Origin: Clostridia bacterium
GTDB lineage: Bacteria; Bacillota; Clostridia; Oscillospirales; Acutalibacteraceae
Assembly (NCBI GenBank): GCA_017439585.1
Contig: JAFSIV010000017.1
Span: forward strand, 1 to 64,000
DNA length: 64,000 nucleotides
Reading direction: 5' to 3'
The position numbers and the translations under genes are program-made. Each line of letters opens with the position of its first letter. The first letter of the stretch is position 1. This document shows positions 26,890 through 35,700 of this stretch, one piece after another. Under the pieces are notes generated by a model. That model was not told the origin of the DNA. It was given only the letters and a program-made list of their open reading frames with translations, and did not search any database.

Positions 26890-27537
26890 ATGAAAAGGAT
26901 TATATCTATTGCAGTAGTAATTGTATTGACTGTTTCTATGGTGTTATCACTTGGCGGATGTTTCAAAAAAAATCCGTTTTTAGGCCGTTGGGAAACAGAA
27001 ATGGACTTCACCGAGGTTTTCAATAATTCTTTGGGTGATAAAGATGCAGAGGCAGCTAAATATTTGAGACTTGATGAAATGGAATTTAAGGTTATATATA
27101 CCTTCAATAATGACGGTACATATAAAACCGAGCCTGATATTGAGGAATGCAACGAAACCATAAATGAAGTTAAGACTAGATTAAGAAAAGGTATGGAAGA
27201 ATATTTAAAGGCAGAGGCTCAAAAGCAGGGTATAGCTTATATGGGTATTGATGAAATTCTTTCATATTCAAATACAACTATGGATGAATTAATGGAAACA
27301 ATGTATAAAGAGGCTAAATTCGAAAATATCGTTGAAACCTTAAAATGCGAGGGCAAATATACTGTTGTTGGAAACAAGCTTAGCACTACTGAAAGCTTAG
27401 ACCAAGAAATTGAAGATGGTGGTTACGAATTATTCGAGGTTATAGATGATGATGAAATTAAATTAACTATACCCGAAGACGAAGTACCTGATGAATTGAT
27501 TGGTGTTTATCCGATTATCTTAGAAAAAATAGATTAA
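26890..27537 (+). CDS. predicted lipoprotein of unknown function
   Basis: The 215-residue protein has a signal peptide with lipobox LSLGGC (Cys at about residue 24), so it is probably anchored to the outer face of the membrane. Just after it, NPFLGRWETEMDF resembles the start of lipocalin-like domains, which often begin with a GxW motif. A later segment GKYTVVGNKLSTTES fits the same fold. I cannot name a function. It lies 18 bases after the AIM24 gene and is followed by a terminator. Confidence 0.7.
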   Translation: MKRIISIAVVIVLTVSMVLSLGGCFKKNPFLGRWETEMDFTEVFNNSLGDKDAEAAKYLRLDEMEFKVIYTFNNDGTYKTEPDIEECNETINEVKTRLRKGMEEYLKAEAQKQGIAYMGIDEILSYSNTTMDELMETMYKEAKFENIVETLKCEGKYTVVGNKLSTTESLDQEIEDGGYELFEVIDDDEIKLTIPEDEVPDELIGVYPIILEKID

Positions 27538-27544
27538 AAAATAA

Positions 27545-27576
27545 AATCCTATGCGGTATTTGAACCGCATAGGATT
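27545..27576. terminator. bidirectional terminator between the lipoprotein gene and the ABC importer genes
   Basis: AATCCTATGCGG pairs with CCGCATAGGATT around an 8-base loop, followed by TTTTT on the plus strand and TTTTATTTTTT on the minus strand. It serves both convergent units. Confidence 0.92.
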
Positions 27577-27578
27577 TT

Positions 27579-28133
27579 TTATAAGTATATAATTTTAGTT
27601 TTTAAAAGCTCGGCTTCTTGTTTTGAATGGCTTACCAATATAACCGTTTTATTTTCAGTATGCTTTAAAATATGCTCGGCGCAAAGGGCAATATTGTTTT
27701 CATCCAGTCCGGCAAATGGCTCGTCAAGAATAATAGCATCAAAGTCCACACTTAATGCTCTCCCTATAGCTGCTCTTCTTTTCATACCACCCGAAAGCTC
27801 CTGAGGTTTCTTGTAAGCCACATTAGAAATTCCCAATGCTTGAAGGTGATAAAGAGCCGTTTTAGTATCAGCACCTAAAAGAGTTATATTTTCTAAAACT
27901 GTTAAAAACGGAAGAAGTCGGTTTTCTTGAAAAACAACCGAAAATTTATGGTCTGTAAAAATCTCACCTTTTTGAGATTGCTCTAAACCTAAAATAAGTC
28001 TCAATAGGGTTGTTTTTCCGCATCCGCTTTCACCGAAAAAGCAAATTCGGTCGCCAGTATTTATGTTTAGAGAAAAATTTTCAAAAATCGGTTTTTTATC
28101 ATAAGCAAAGGAAATATTATTTAGATTTATCAT
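27579..28133 (-). CDS. ABC transporter ATP-binding protein, NitT/TauT type
   Basis: This 184-residue ATPase has Walker A GESGCGKTT, the Q-loop in VVFQENRLLPF, signature LSGGMKRRAAIGRAL, Walker B AIILDEPFAGLD and switch His in LVSHS. It is shorter than usual (about 240 residues) and lacks the C-terminal extension, but the ATPase core is complete. Its start overlaps the permease end by 17 bases. It energises uptake of a small ligand, possibly a sulfonate, nitrate or pyrimidine-like compound. Confidence 0.9.
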   Translation of the reverse strand: MINLNNISFAYDKKPIFENFSLNINTGDRICFFGESGCGKTTLLRLILGLEQSQKGEIFTDHKFSVVFQENRLLPFLTVLENITLLGADTKTALYHLQALGISNVAYKKPQELSGGMKRRAAIGRALSVDFDAIILDEPFAGLDENNIALCAEHILKHTENKTVILVSHSKQEAELLKTKIIYL

Positions 28134-28869
28134 TTAAATACTCCTTTGCTATTTTTTTAATTCCGGCTTCAAGCAATATCGAAAGCAAAGCCACAACGGC
28201 AGTTAATGCAAAAACCTCGGGGGTTTCGATAGTAAGCTTTGCGGATTGTAGTTTATCGCCGATAGAATTTTCAGGTCGGCAAATAACTTCGGCGGCAATA
28301 CCTGATTTCCAGGCAAAGCCTAATGCGGTTAAGGCGGTTGAAACGAGGGCAGGCATTATAAACGGAACCTTTATTCTAAAAAAGGTTTTGAAACGGCTTA
28401 AATTATAAATTTTTGCCATTTCTAAATATTTGGTATCTATCGTATCAAGCCCTGTTTGAACGCTCGACCATATCATAGGAAGCACCATAAGAAATACTAT
28501 AAAAACAGGCAAGGTTTTGGCATGGAACCAAACCAATGCCAAAATAATAAAAGAGGCAACAGGCACGGCTTTTATTATTTTAATTATAGGAGAGAATATA
28601 ATATCAAAGGTATGCCATTTGTTTGAGGCAATACCTCCCAAAATTCCAAAAACAACACCTAAAATATATCCTAAAACTATTCGAAGCAAGGATATTAAAA
28701 CCGAAAGATAAAAATCTGCGGTTTTTCCTAAAACAAATAGAGAATTTATGGTTTTTAAAGGAGTTGGTAAAAGTATTTCTTGGTTTATTATCATTGCCGC
28801 AGCTTGCCAAACGGCAAGCCACAACAAGCTGACACCTATAATTTTTAATACTTTTTTAAAATTATTCAT
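28117..28869 (-). CDS. ABC transporter permease, NitT/TauT type
   Basis: The 250-residue protein has about six membrane helices and the binding-protein-dependent permease loop (EMAKIYNLSRFKTFFRIKVPFIMP), which contacts the ATPase. It is the size of SsuC/TauC/ThiX-type permeases. It overlaps the binding-protein gene by 8 bases and the ATPase gene by 17 bases. Confidence 0.92.
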   Translation of the reverse strand: MNNFKKVLKIIGVSLLWLAVWQAAAMIINQEILLPTPLKTINSLFVLGKTADFYLSVLISLLRIVLGYILGVVFGILGGIASNKWHTFDIIFSPIIKIIKAVPVASFIILALVWFHAKTLPVFIVFLMVLPMIWSSVQTGLDTIDTKYLEMAKIYNLSRFKTFFRIKVPFIMPALVSTALTALGFAWKSGIAAEVICRPENSIGDKLQSAKLTIETPEVFALTAVVALLSILLEAGIKKIAKEYLNDKSK

Positions 28870-29863
28870 AATAGAAATTATCGTTTGGAAGTTCTCCGCC
28901 TATGCTTGCAGGATTACTATCAAATAAAAATTTCAAATAAGCGGATAAATTGGTTTTAAGCTTTTTGCCGTCTTGGTAAACGATATTGCAATAGCCGATA
29001 GCCTTTTGAGCTACGGGTGCAGGTGTTATAATTTCATATTTTGCAGAAAGTTCGGCAGCCTTTTTAGTATCAGAATTTACCGAATTTATAGCTTTTTCAT
29101 AATCCTTTAAGAAAATTTTAACTGCATCGGGATTTTCCTTTATATAATCGTTTCTTGCGATAACGCAACCCATAACAAGAGGAGTATCGCTGATTTTATC
29201 CCATTCGTCATTAAGGTCGATAACGATTTTAGCCGATTTATCCTTAACTGTTATAGCGGTTGCAACAGGCTGAGGAGCGATAACTATTGCCTTTTCGTTT
29301 GGAACAACCTTTGTCACTAATTCCTGAGGCTGGGCTACAAATTCAATTTTAACATCCTCGCCAACCTTTAACCCGTTAGCAGATAAAATCTTGTTTATAA
29401 TATATTCGGGGTTTGCGCCTTGACCGGTTGAATAAACGGTTTTGCCTTTTAAATCTTTAATGGAAGTGATTTCTTCGCCCTTAGAAACTACCGAGAGCAT
29501 ACCTAAGGTATTAACCGCTAAAACCGAAATTTTGCCGTTTGTTTTCTTATAAAGAGTTGATGCTAAATTGGTTGCAACAGCGGCAATATCTGCTTCGCCG
29601 TTTGCAATTTTGGCAACGATTTCGTCATTAGCGCCAACAAGATTAAAGTTATACTTTAAGTTAGCATTTTCGTTATCGGCTGCGTCCATTAAAGGAACCA
29701 TACCGATACCTGTTGGACCTTTGAGAGCGTATACATTACATTCTGTATCCAGCTTTTCAGGGATAGTTTCAGTTGGTACACTGCTTAATGTTTCGGCATT
29801 GCCGCAAGCGGCAAGACCTAATACTAAAACAAGAGTTAATAACAAACTAAGAATTTTTTTCAT
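28862..29863 (-). CDS. substrate-binding lipoprotein of an ABC importer, NMT1/TauA-like
   Basis: The 333-residue protein has a lipoprotein signal ending LGLAAC (Cys20) and the two-lobed periplasmic-binding fold of the NitT/TauT/ThiY group: LKGPTGIGMVPLMDAA, ANGEADIAAVATNLAS, DLKGKTVYSTGQGANPEY. The ligand cannot be told from the sequence; the family binds sulfonates, nitrate, bicarbonate, riboflavin or thiamine precursors. AGGTGATT precedes the ATG, and the start overlaps the end of the Crp/Fnr gene by 17 bases. Confidence 0.92.
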   Translation of the reverse strand: MKKILSLLLTLVLVLGLAACGNAETLSSVPTETIPEKLDTECNVYALKGPTGIGMVPLMDAADNENANLKYNFNLVGANDEIVAKIANGEADIAAVATNLASTLYKKTNGKISVLAVNTLGMLSVVSKGEEITSIKDLKGKTVYSTGQGANPEYIINKILSANGLKVGEDVKIEFVAQPQELVTKVVPNEKAIVIAPQPVATAITVKDKSAKIVIDLNDEWDKISDTPLVMGCVIARNDYIKENPDAVKIFLKDYEKAINSVNSDTKKAAELSAKYEIITPAPVAQKAIGYCNIVYQDGKKLKTNLSAYLKFLFDSNPASIGGELPNDNFYYE

Positions 29864-30485
29864 TTTTAATCACCTTTATAATATTTTTTTCTTTTAATAT
29901 AAAACCTTGGCTTTCAAGCGCTTCTAAGCATCTGTAAAGCGAGGCTCTGCTGATGCCCAATGTTTTTGAAAGACAGGTCATATTATTTGGTATTTTGGCT
30001 TCACCTTTATCATCTGAGGTGGCAAGCAGATAGTTTAAAAGAGTATCTTCCGCTTTGCCTGAGGACAAAAGACTTAACCTACGGTTTAAAAAACGAATTT
30101 TATCGGATAAAAATTCAATATAATTCAAAGCGGTTTGAGGATAGTCTGAAAAGATTTGTTTAAGCTCATTTTCGGATATAAAAAGAACGGTTAAATCGGT
30201 TTTTGCGGTTATACTGCTAACAAAATTTTCATCATTTGAAAAAACCGCCGCTGCACCGAAGCAATCACCCTTTGAAAAGCTTTTCATATAAAGACCTGAG
30301 GGGTTATTTGTAACAGCATAAGCCTCACCCTTTAAAATATATCCAATGGCATTTGGAAAATTCTGCTTTGAATAAATACATTCACCTTTTTTAAATTTTA
30401 TAGGCTTTTTTAATTTAGAAATTATTGTTTGCTTTTGCAAAGCATCAAGGCCTTTAAACAAGAAAATATCAGCTAAATTTTCCAT
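29847..30485 (-). CDS. Crp/Fnr family transcription regulator
   Basis: The 212-residue protein has an N-terminal cyclic-nucleotide-binding fold (about 5-115, including KFKKGECIYSK, LKGEAYAV and FSKGDCFGAAAVF) and a C-terminal winged helix (MTCLSKTLGISRASLYRCLEALE). No N-terminal Fe-S cysteine cluster of the Fnr type is visible. It is the first gene of a four-gene operon with the ABC importer, so it probably controls that operon and itself. The ATG at 30485 is chosen; a GTG at 30491 lies inside the AGAGGTG ribosome site. Confidence 0.88.
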   Translation of the reverse strand: MENLADIFLFKGLDALQKQTIISKLKKPIKFKKGECIYSKQNFPNAIGYILKGEAYAVTNNPSGLYMKSFSKGDCFGAAAVFSNDENFVSSITAKTDLTVLFISENELKQIFSDYPQTALNYIEFLSDKIRFLNRRLSLLSSGKAEDTLLNYLLATSDDKGEAKIPNNMTCLSKTLGISRASLYRCLEALESQGFILKEKNIIKVIKNEKNS

Positions 30486-30499
30486 AAACACCTCTTTTC

Positions 30500-30515
30500 T
30501 GTCTCAAATAAGACA
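30500..30515 (-). promoter_or_regulatory. possible operator for the Crp/Fnr regulator
   Basis: TGTCTCAAATAAGACA is an inverted repeat of TGTCT/AGACA arms, the layout of Crp/Fnr-family sites. It lies between the promoter and the start of the regulator gene, which suggests autoregulation. Confidence 0.45.
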
Positions 30516-30526
30516 TTTTTTTAATT

Positions 30527-30554
30527 ATTATACCATAAAATAGGTGATTGTCAA
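30527..30554 (-). promoter_or_regulatory. sigma-A promoter of the Crp/Fnr-ABC importer operon
   Basis: On the minus strand, perfect TTGACA (30549-30554) and TATAAT (30527-30532) boxes are separated by 16 bases. Confidence 0.88.
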
Positions 30555-30583
30555 TAGTAAATAATCTTTTTTCTTATAAAACA

Positions 30584-30702
30584 AAACAGAACCGTTTTTA
30601 AAAACGGTTCTGTTTTGTTTTTAAGGGGTTTGAGGAGAGAATTTCTCTTATGATCTGAGAAATTATACCAAAATGGGTGCGGCGCCCATTTGGTACGCTT
30701 AT
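30584..30702 (-). ncRNA. three consecutive hairpins with a terminator, possible small RNA
   Basis: Reading the minus strand: TACCAAATGGG / CCCATTTTGGTA (30665-30694), then AATTTCTC / GAGAAATT (30638-30662), then a long terminator AAAACAGAACCGTTTTT / AAAAACGGTTCTGTTTT (30585-30618) with a T-run. The stretch is in a divergent gap where no gene needs a terminator, so an orphan small RNA is one reading; a decayed repeat is another. I see no clear promoter. Confidence 0.35.
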
Positions 30703-30767
30703 ATAATAAAATAAAAATATTTACATTTTAAATATAAATTATGAATTATTTTTTAATTTTTAAAATT

Positions 30768-30796
30768 GTATAGACTTGTGTTTTGCGTCAATAATA
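30768..30796 (+). promoter_or_regulatory. weak forespore-type promoter before the M23 gene
   Basis: GTATA (30768-30772), 15-16 bases and CAATAATA resemble the -35 and -10 elements of SigF/SigG promoters, though the GG expected in a SigF -10 is missing. No sigma-A promoter is better. Confidence 0.25.
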
Positions 30797-30843
30797 ATCA
30801 ATGTAGTTAGTCGAAACGTTAAAAAGCGAAAGGAAATATGGTT

Positions 30844-31524
30844 ATGAAATATACACAAGGCTATAAAAATAAAAAAATGCGCTTTTCGGTTGGATTTTAT
30901 ACCGTTATTGCGCTTTGCATAATGTTAGTTGGCGGCGGTTCTTATTTTGCGATAAACAAGGTTGCAAAAGCAAAACCCGAAACAAACAACAGTGAATATA
31001 AGGACAATGGTTCTTCATATATTAACAGTGTACCCGAAATTCCCGAGATTTCCACCCCCACAACCCAAAGCACCGAAAGTGTTCCTTTTGAAAGCCCAAA
31101 ACCCGAAAGTCAGGCAGCTCCTTTGAATTTCACTATGCCGGTGCAGGGCAGAGTTTTAAAGGATTTTAGTATGGAGCGTTTGCAGTTTTCTGAAACTTTT
31201 GGGGATATGCGAATTCATAAGGGTATAGATATCGAATGTGAAAAAGGAACGGCGGTTAGCGCTTGTTCAGACGGAAAAATCCTTTTTGCCGAAAAAACCG
31301 CAGATTTAGGATTCACGATTACTATCGACCATTCGGGTATAACGGTTAAATACTCTGCGTTATCTGATGTTACTTTAAAACAGGGAGATATTGTTAAAAT
31401 GGGAGATATAATCGGCAAGGCAGATACAGTGCCCTCAGAGTGCGGCGATAAACCTCATATTCATTTAGAGGTTTTAATGGACGGTAAATCGGTATCGCCT
31501 TTAAAGGCATTAGGAATATCTTAA
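30844..31524 (+). CDS. membrane-anchored M23 peptidase-fold protein, SpoIIQ-like
   Basis: The 226-residue protein has one N-terminal membrane helix (about 17-38), a Pro/Ser/Thr-rich linker, and a LytM/M23 domain with complete metal ligands: His and Asp in HKGIDI and His-x-His in PHIHLEV. The size and layout match SpoIIQ, the forespore half of the engulfment channel; clostridial SpoIIQ keeps its active site. Nearby dipicolinate genes support a sporulation role, but another cell-wall hydrolase is possible. The ATG at 30844 fits AAAGGA better than the ATG at 30838. Confidence 0.75.
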   Translation: MKYTQGYKNKKMRFSVGFYTVIALCIMLVGGGSYFAINKVAKAKPETNNSEYKDNGSSYINSVPEIPEISTPTTQSTESVPFESPKPESQAAPLNFTMPVQGRVLKDFSMERLQFSETFGDMRIHKGIDIECEKGTAVSACSDGKILFAEKTADLGFTITIDHSGITVKYSALSDVTLKQGDIVKMGDIIGKADTVPSECGDKPHIHLEVLMDGKSVSPLKALGIS

Positions 31525-31577
31525 TTTATGTTTTAAACTAAACAACCTGCCCCCGTTAATTTCGTTTAGGGGCACAA

Positions 31578-31618
31578 AAAACCGCTAAATCTAAATTTTT
31601 CATGGATTTAGCGGTTTT
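31578..31618. terminator. bidirectional terminator between the M23 gene and spoVFB
   Basis: AAAACCGCTAAATC pairs with GATTTAGCGGTTTT around a 13-base loop, with T-runs on both strands. It separates the convergent genes. Confidence 0.9.
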
Positions 31619-31622
31619 TATT

Positions 31623-32216
31623 TTATATTACAGGAGCTTCAATTATTGGCTGAATTTGCTCGTTTTTAAGGGCTGATTCGAGTGCTTTTGATAAAAGCGA
31701 AAAATCGCATACCAATGAATTGTTTTTAGAGAAAGGTGCATCTAATCTGAAAGGCACGAAATATATATTTTTGGTATTATGAAGAAGTCCTATGTTTTTA
31801 GCGGTTGCCCCCAAAGCATCATTAGAGGCTATTGCTAATAATACCGGCTTGTTATTTCTTAAATGTGCTTTAACCGACATTGTGACAGGAGTATCGGTAA
31901 TACCAAGAGCTATTTTGGATAGGGTGTTTCCGGTGCAGGGAGAAACAACTACTATATCGAGCAAATTTTTAGGTCCTATCGGCTCAGCTTCGGGAATAGT
32001 ATGGATTATTTTATTCTCGCATATTTCTTCAACCTCGCCTATTAGCTCTTTGGCCTTGGTAAATCTGGTATCGGTATTATAAACTATTTCGGACATTATG
32101 GGTTTTATTTTATAGCCCGCTTCTTTTAGTTTTTTAAGCTCTTGCAAAGACTCCTTTATGGTGCAAAAAGAGCCGCAAAAAGCATATCCAACGGTTACAT
32201 TTTGCATTTTGCTCAC
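31623..32216 (-). CDS. spoVFB: dipicolinate synthase subunit B
   Basis: The 197-residue protein belongs to the flavin-dependent decarboxylase-like fold of SpoVFB/DpaB: VGYAFCGSFCTIKESLQEL, PIMSEIVYNTDTRF, VVSPCTGNTLSKIALGITDTPVTMSVKAHLR and LLAIASNDALG. With SpoVFA it makes dipicolinic acid, the Ca-chelator that fills the spore core, from a lysine-pathway intermediate. Its start immediately follows the spoVFA stop. It is expressed in the mother cell in known sporulators. Confidence 0.95.
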   Translation of the reverse strand: MSKMQNVTVGYAFCGSFCTIKESLQELKKLKEAGYKIKPIMSEIVYNTDTRFTKAKELIGEVEEICENKIIHTIPEAEPIGPKNLLDIVVVSPCTGNTLSKIALGITDTPVTMSVKAHLRNNKPVLLAIASNDALGATAKNIGLLHNTKNIYFVPFRLDAPFSKNNSLVCDFSLLSKALESALKNEQIQPIIEAPVI

Positions 32217-33017
32217 CTAGTTATAAGAATTTATTATATATAGAACAGTATCGCTTAAAATTTTAGCGGCGGTATCGGGCGCTGTGATGTTTGGAAGCCC
32301 GGGTAGTTTTATGGCTTTAAAACCTAAACTTTTCGCTTTTTCTAAATCGAAACCGCCTTTTGAGGATAAATCTAAAAGCAAGTTGCAATTAAGCTTTTTC
32401 AAAGCTTCGTTATTTATAACCTTAAAATCCACCGTATTAAAAATAATGTCATAGCTTAAAGGCTTTAAGTTTAACTCGGCGGTGTTAATTGATGTAAAAC
32501 CAATCGCTTTGGCAAGAGATATATCTTTCGGGCTTCTGGCGGTAACTGTAACATCAGCGTCAAGTCCTTTTAGTCTGTTAGCTAAAACCTTGCCGACTCT
32601 GCCATAGCCTATAACTAAGCATTTGCTTTTCCAGATAGTAAAAGGCGTGTTTTCAATGGCATATTTTATAGCGCCCTCTGCGGTTGGAACGGCGTTTAAA
32701 AGTGCATAGCTATCAAGTGCACCGTAATCTACACAGGTTCGGTTTTTGAAAAAGTGGTTACAGCTTAAAATAAGGCTGTCCCTCGGTGCATATTCATCAA
32801 TATAGCTTAATGGTATTTTTCTGTCGGTCAAGGGGGCAAATATATTCAAACCGTCTTTGGTTGTCGGAACGGGAAGTAAAATAAACTCAGAGGTAGAAAT
32901 ATCGCCGTTGTCGTTTTCATAAAGCCCCAATGTATCAACTGTGTATCCATTTTTTTCGAGCTCGCAAGCTGCCAGTTTTAAACGGCGGTCGCCGCCTAGT
33001 ATTGTGATTTTTTTCAT
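32217..33017 (-). CDS. spoVFA: dipicolinate synthase subunit A
   Basis: The 266-residue protein starts MKKITILGGDRRLKLAACELEKNG, as SpoVFA does, and has an NAD(P)-binding motif VIGYGRVGKVLANRLKGLDADVTVTAR. It ends with a typical LPGLPNITAPDTAAKIL. It acts with SpoVFB in dipicolinate synthesis. The ATG at 33017 follows AGGCGG; the open frame reaches back to 33053 across a hairpin and is not coding there. A terminator for cca separates it from that gene. Confidence 0.95.
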   Translation of the reverse strand: MKKITILGGDRRLKLAACELEKNGYTVDTLGLYENDNGDISTSEFILLPVPTTKDGLNIFAPLTDRKIPLSYIDEYAPRDSLILSCNHFFKNRTCVDYGALDSYALLNAVPTAEGAIKYAIENTPFTIWKSKCLVIGYGRVGKVLANRLKGLDADVTVTARSPKDISLAKAIGFTSINTAELNLKPLSYDIIFNTVDFKVINNEALKKLNCNLLLDLSSKGGFDLEKAKSLGFKAIKLPGLPNITAPDTAAKILSDTVLYIINSYN

Positions 33018-33044
33018 ATAAAAACCGCCTATCAAAAAATTTAA

Positions 33045-33075
33045 GCGCCACACTGTATAATACAGTTTATGGCGC
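33045..33075 (-). terminator. terminator after cca
   Basis: GCGCCA.ACTGTA pairs with TACAGT..TGGCGC around TAA. On the minus strand TTAAATTTTTTG follows. It begins at the cca stop codon and lies before the spoVFA ribosome site. Confidence 0.8.
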
Positions 33076-34251
33076 CTAAGCGGTATTTGTTAATATAGCT
33101 TTAAGATTTTCTTTTTGGTTCAGATTTGGGTTTTCAATAACTTTTTCTATTAGTAATTCAAGTTTTTCTTTAATCTCGGAGCCCTTGTAACCCAAAGCTT
33201 CGAGTTCTCTGCCGTTTATTTCCAAATGCTTTATTAAATAAGGCTCATTGTTGCTTGTTATTTCATTTAAAATAGTATTTAAAGCAGATGTATTTTCATT
33301 TGAAATAATTTCATAAATTTTAAAATAGTCTTCTAAAATTTGGGTGCCGTATTTTCCTAAAAGCCTTTTAATATCGACTTTATTTTTAGGAACGGGCAAA
33401 GAAAGTAATTCTTTTAAAGCATAACAGTAGTTTTTAAAACTATTAGAGGCTTTTAGAATATTAAGTGTTTGCTCTAAATCAGAAGAGGCAAAATATAAAA
33501 ATGCAAAAAGCCGCAAATTTTCAGTTTTTAAATGGTTTATTATTTTAAAATCAGGCAGATTTTCGATTTTTATAAATTTTAAAGCTCCCGAATTTATGAG
33601 CGGTGAAAACACCTTTATGTTTTCTCCTATAACTGCCTTTTTAAGCTCGGATAAAATTCGTTCGCTGCTGATTATTTCTAGCAAATAAGCCATTTTAAGC
33701 GCGGCATTCAGGGTATTTTCTTCAATGCCAAATTGAAGGGTTGAAGCAAACCTGAAAAGTCTTAAAATTCTAAGAGCATCTTCTGTGAATCTTGCTTCGG
33801 GATTGCCAACACACCTAAGGATTTTATTCTTTATATCCGCGCGACCTTTGTAAAGGTCAATAATACCCTTATTTTCATTATATGCTATTGCATTAACGGT
33901 GAAATCTCTTCTTGATAAGTCTTCTGCTAAATTATCAACGAATTTTATCGTTTCAGGATGCCTATGGTCGAGATAATCGGCTTCGGTGCGAAAGGTGGTA
34001 ACCTCAATAGGCTCGTTTTCGATTAAGACCGTAATCGTTCCGTGCTTTAAGCCTGTTGGTATAGTTTTTTTGAAAAGAGCGGTTATTTCGTCGGTAGAGG
34101 CGCTTGTTGTTATATCAAAATCGTGAGGAGTTTTGCCCATAAGCATATCACGAACACAACCCCCAACAATATAGGCTTTATGCCCGCTTTTTTGGAGACT
34201 ACTTAAAACATATTGAATTTTTTTCGGTATTTTAAGCATATTTTTTCCCAT
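33076..34251 (-). CDS. cca: CCA tRNA nucleotidyltransferase
   Basis: The 391-residue enzyme has YIVGGCVRDMLMGKTPHDFDI (nucleotidyltransferase signature with metal-binding DFD), RTEADYLDHRHPETIKFVD, DLSRRDFTVNAIA and the class II ERILSELKKAV motif. It adds or repairs the 3' CCA of tRNAs. Start: ATG 34251 or ATG 34239 (MLKIPKK); the ribosome site is weak either way. It is divergent from murC. Confidence 0.93.
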   Translation of the reverse strand: MGKNMLKIPKKIQYVLSSLQKSGHKAYIVGGCVRDMLMGKTPHDFDITTSASTDEITALFKKTIPTGLKHGTITVLIENEPIEVTTFRTEADYLDHRHPETIKFVDNLAEDLSRRDFTVNAIAYNENKGIIDLYKGRADIKNKILRCVGNPEARFTEDALRILRLFRFASTLQFGIEENTLNAALKMAYLLEIISSERILSELKKAVIGENIKVFSPLINSGALKFIKIENLPDFKIINHLKTENLRLFAFLYFASSDLEQTLNILKASNSFKNYCYALKELLSLPVPKNKVDIKRLLGKYGTQILEDYFKIYEIISNENTSALNTILNEITSNNEPYLIKHLEINGRELEALGYKGSEIKEKLELLIEKVIENPNLNQKENLKAILTNTA

Positions 34252-34325
34252 CTTTCAAAAAAGGGTTTATTTTTACATTAAATAGTAGTATAATATTATA
34301 TTATTAATATATAGGGGATAGTCTC

Positions 34326-35699
34326 ATGAAATTGCTTCGCGAAGAAGATAAGATAATAACCGAGGTTAAAAGGGTTCATTTTATTGGTATCGGCGGCAGC
34401 GGAATGTGTCCGCTAGCGGAGATTTTAAATAAAAAGGGCTATATTTTAACAGGCTCGGATAATAACGAAAGCGACCCGCTTAAAAGAATTAAAAATTTAG
34501 GTATTAAGGTGTTTATGGGGCATAACCCTGAGAATATTGAGGGTGCAGAGCTTATCGTTTATTCTGCCGCAATATCGGAGGATAATCCTGAAATTGTTGC
34601 CGCAAAGGAAAAAGGTATTCCAGTTATGGAACGCTCGCATCTTTTAGGCGCTTTAACCCGCCAGTTTAATAATGTTATCGGCGTTTGCGGAACACACGGT
34701 AAAACCACCGTTACCTCTATGATAACACAGATTTTGCTTTTAAACAAGTGCGACCCTTCGGCTGTTATCGGAGGCAGACTTCCTCTTGTTAATTCCAACG
34801 GGGTTACAGGTAATTCCGAAACATTAGTTTGCGAGGCTTGCGAGTTTGTTGATACATTTTTGCAAATGTCTCCCGATATTTCGGTTTTATTAAATATTGA
34901 TAACGACCATCTTGATTATTTCAAAACGATGGATAACTTAATATTATCATTTCATAAATTTATTAAAATGTCAAGCAAAGCTTATATAAATGGTGATGAC
35001 GAGTTATGTCTTAAAGCCGCAAAGAATATAAATGCTGATATAGTAACCTTTGGTTTTGAAAGCAAAAACGATTATTATGCCGAAAATATTGAGGCGGGTA
35101 AGTTTGGTTTTTGCTATGATGTTATGAAAAAAGGCGAAAAGTTAGTTCGTATTGAGCTTAGAGCACCAGGATACCATAATGTGTTAAATTCCTTGGCGGC
35201 ATTTGCAGTTTGTTATGAACAGGGTGTTGAAGCAGAGGGTATTAAATCCGCATTAGAAGAGTTTACGGGCGCGGGCAGAAGATTTGAGTTTATAGGAGAG
35301 TTTGAAAGCTTTACTCTGGCAGACGATTATGCCCATCACCCAACCGAAATAAAAGCAACCCTTAATGCAGCAAAGCAGTTAAATTATAACCGCGTTATTG
35401 CAGTTTTCCAACCCTTTACCTTTTCGCGCACCGCATTATTAAAGGATGAGTTTATCGAGGCTTTATCTATTGCGGATAAGGTGATATTAACCTCTATTAT
35501 GGGCTCTCGCGAGGTTAACACCTATGGAATAAGCTCGGAGGATATCAAGGAAAAATTAAAAGATGCCGTTATTGTTGACGGATTTGAAAATATTGCCGAT
35601 ACCATTATCAAAACTGCCCAAAAGGGCGATATTGTTATAACTATGGGTGGCGGCGATATTTATAAAGCGGCATATATAGTAAAAGAAAAGTTGGGCTGA
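34326..35699 (+). CDS. murC: UDP-N-acetylmuramate--L-alanine ligase
   Basis: The 457-residue Mur ligase has VHFIGIGGSGMCPLAEIL, the P-loop VCGTHGKTTVTSM, LLNIDNDHLDYF and DDYAHHPTEIKATL. It adds the first amino acid to the peptidoglycan stem peptide. GGGGA lies 7 bases before the ATG. It heads a plus-strand run (murC, alaX, gtrA, prmA, prfB, a lipoprotein foldase, ABC-F). Confidence 0.97.
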   Translation: MKLLREEDKIITEVKRVHFIGIGGSGMCPLAEILNKKGYILTGSDNNESDPLKRIKNLGIKVFMGHNPENIEGAELIVYSAAISEDNPEIVAAKEKGIPVMERSHLLGALTRQFNNVIGVCGTHGKTTVTSMITQILLLNKCDPSAVIGGRLPLVNSNGVTGNSETLVCEACEFVDTFLQMSPDISVLLNIDNDHLDYFKTMDNLILSFHKFIKMSSKAYINGDDELCLKAAKNINADIVTFGFESKNDYYAENIEAGKFGFCYDVMKKGEKLVRIELRAPGYHNVLNSLAAFAVCYEQGVEAEGIKSALEEFTGAGRRFEFIGEFESFTLADDYAHHPTEIKATLNAAKQLNYNRVIAVFQPFTFSRTALLKDEFIEALSIADKVILTSIMGSREVNTYGISSEDIKEKLKDAVIVDGFENIADTIIKTAQKGDIVITMGGGDIYKAAYIVKEKLG

Positions 35700-35700
35700 T

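Noticed and set aside
29847..30485. Oxygen-sensing Fnr proper
   Set aside because: The N-terminal cysteine cluster that binds the Fe-S centre of Fnr is not present, so only the general Crp/Fnr family is claimed.
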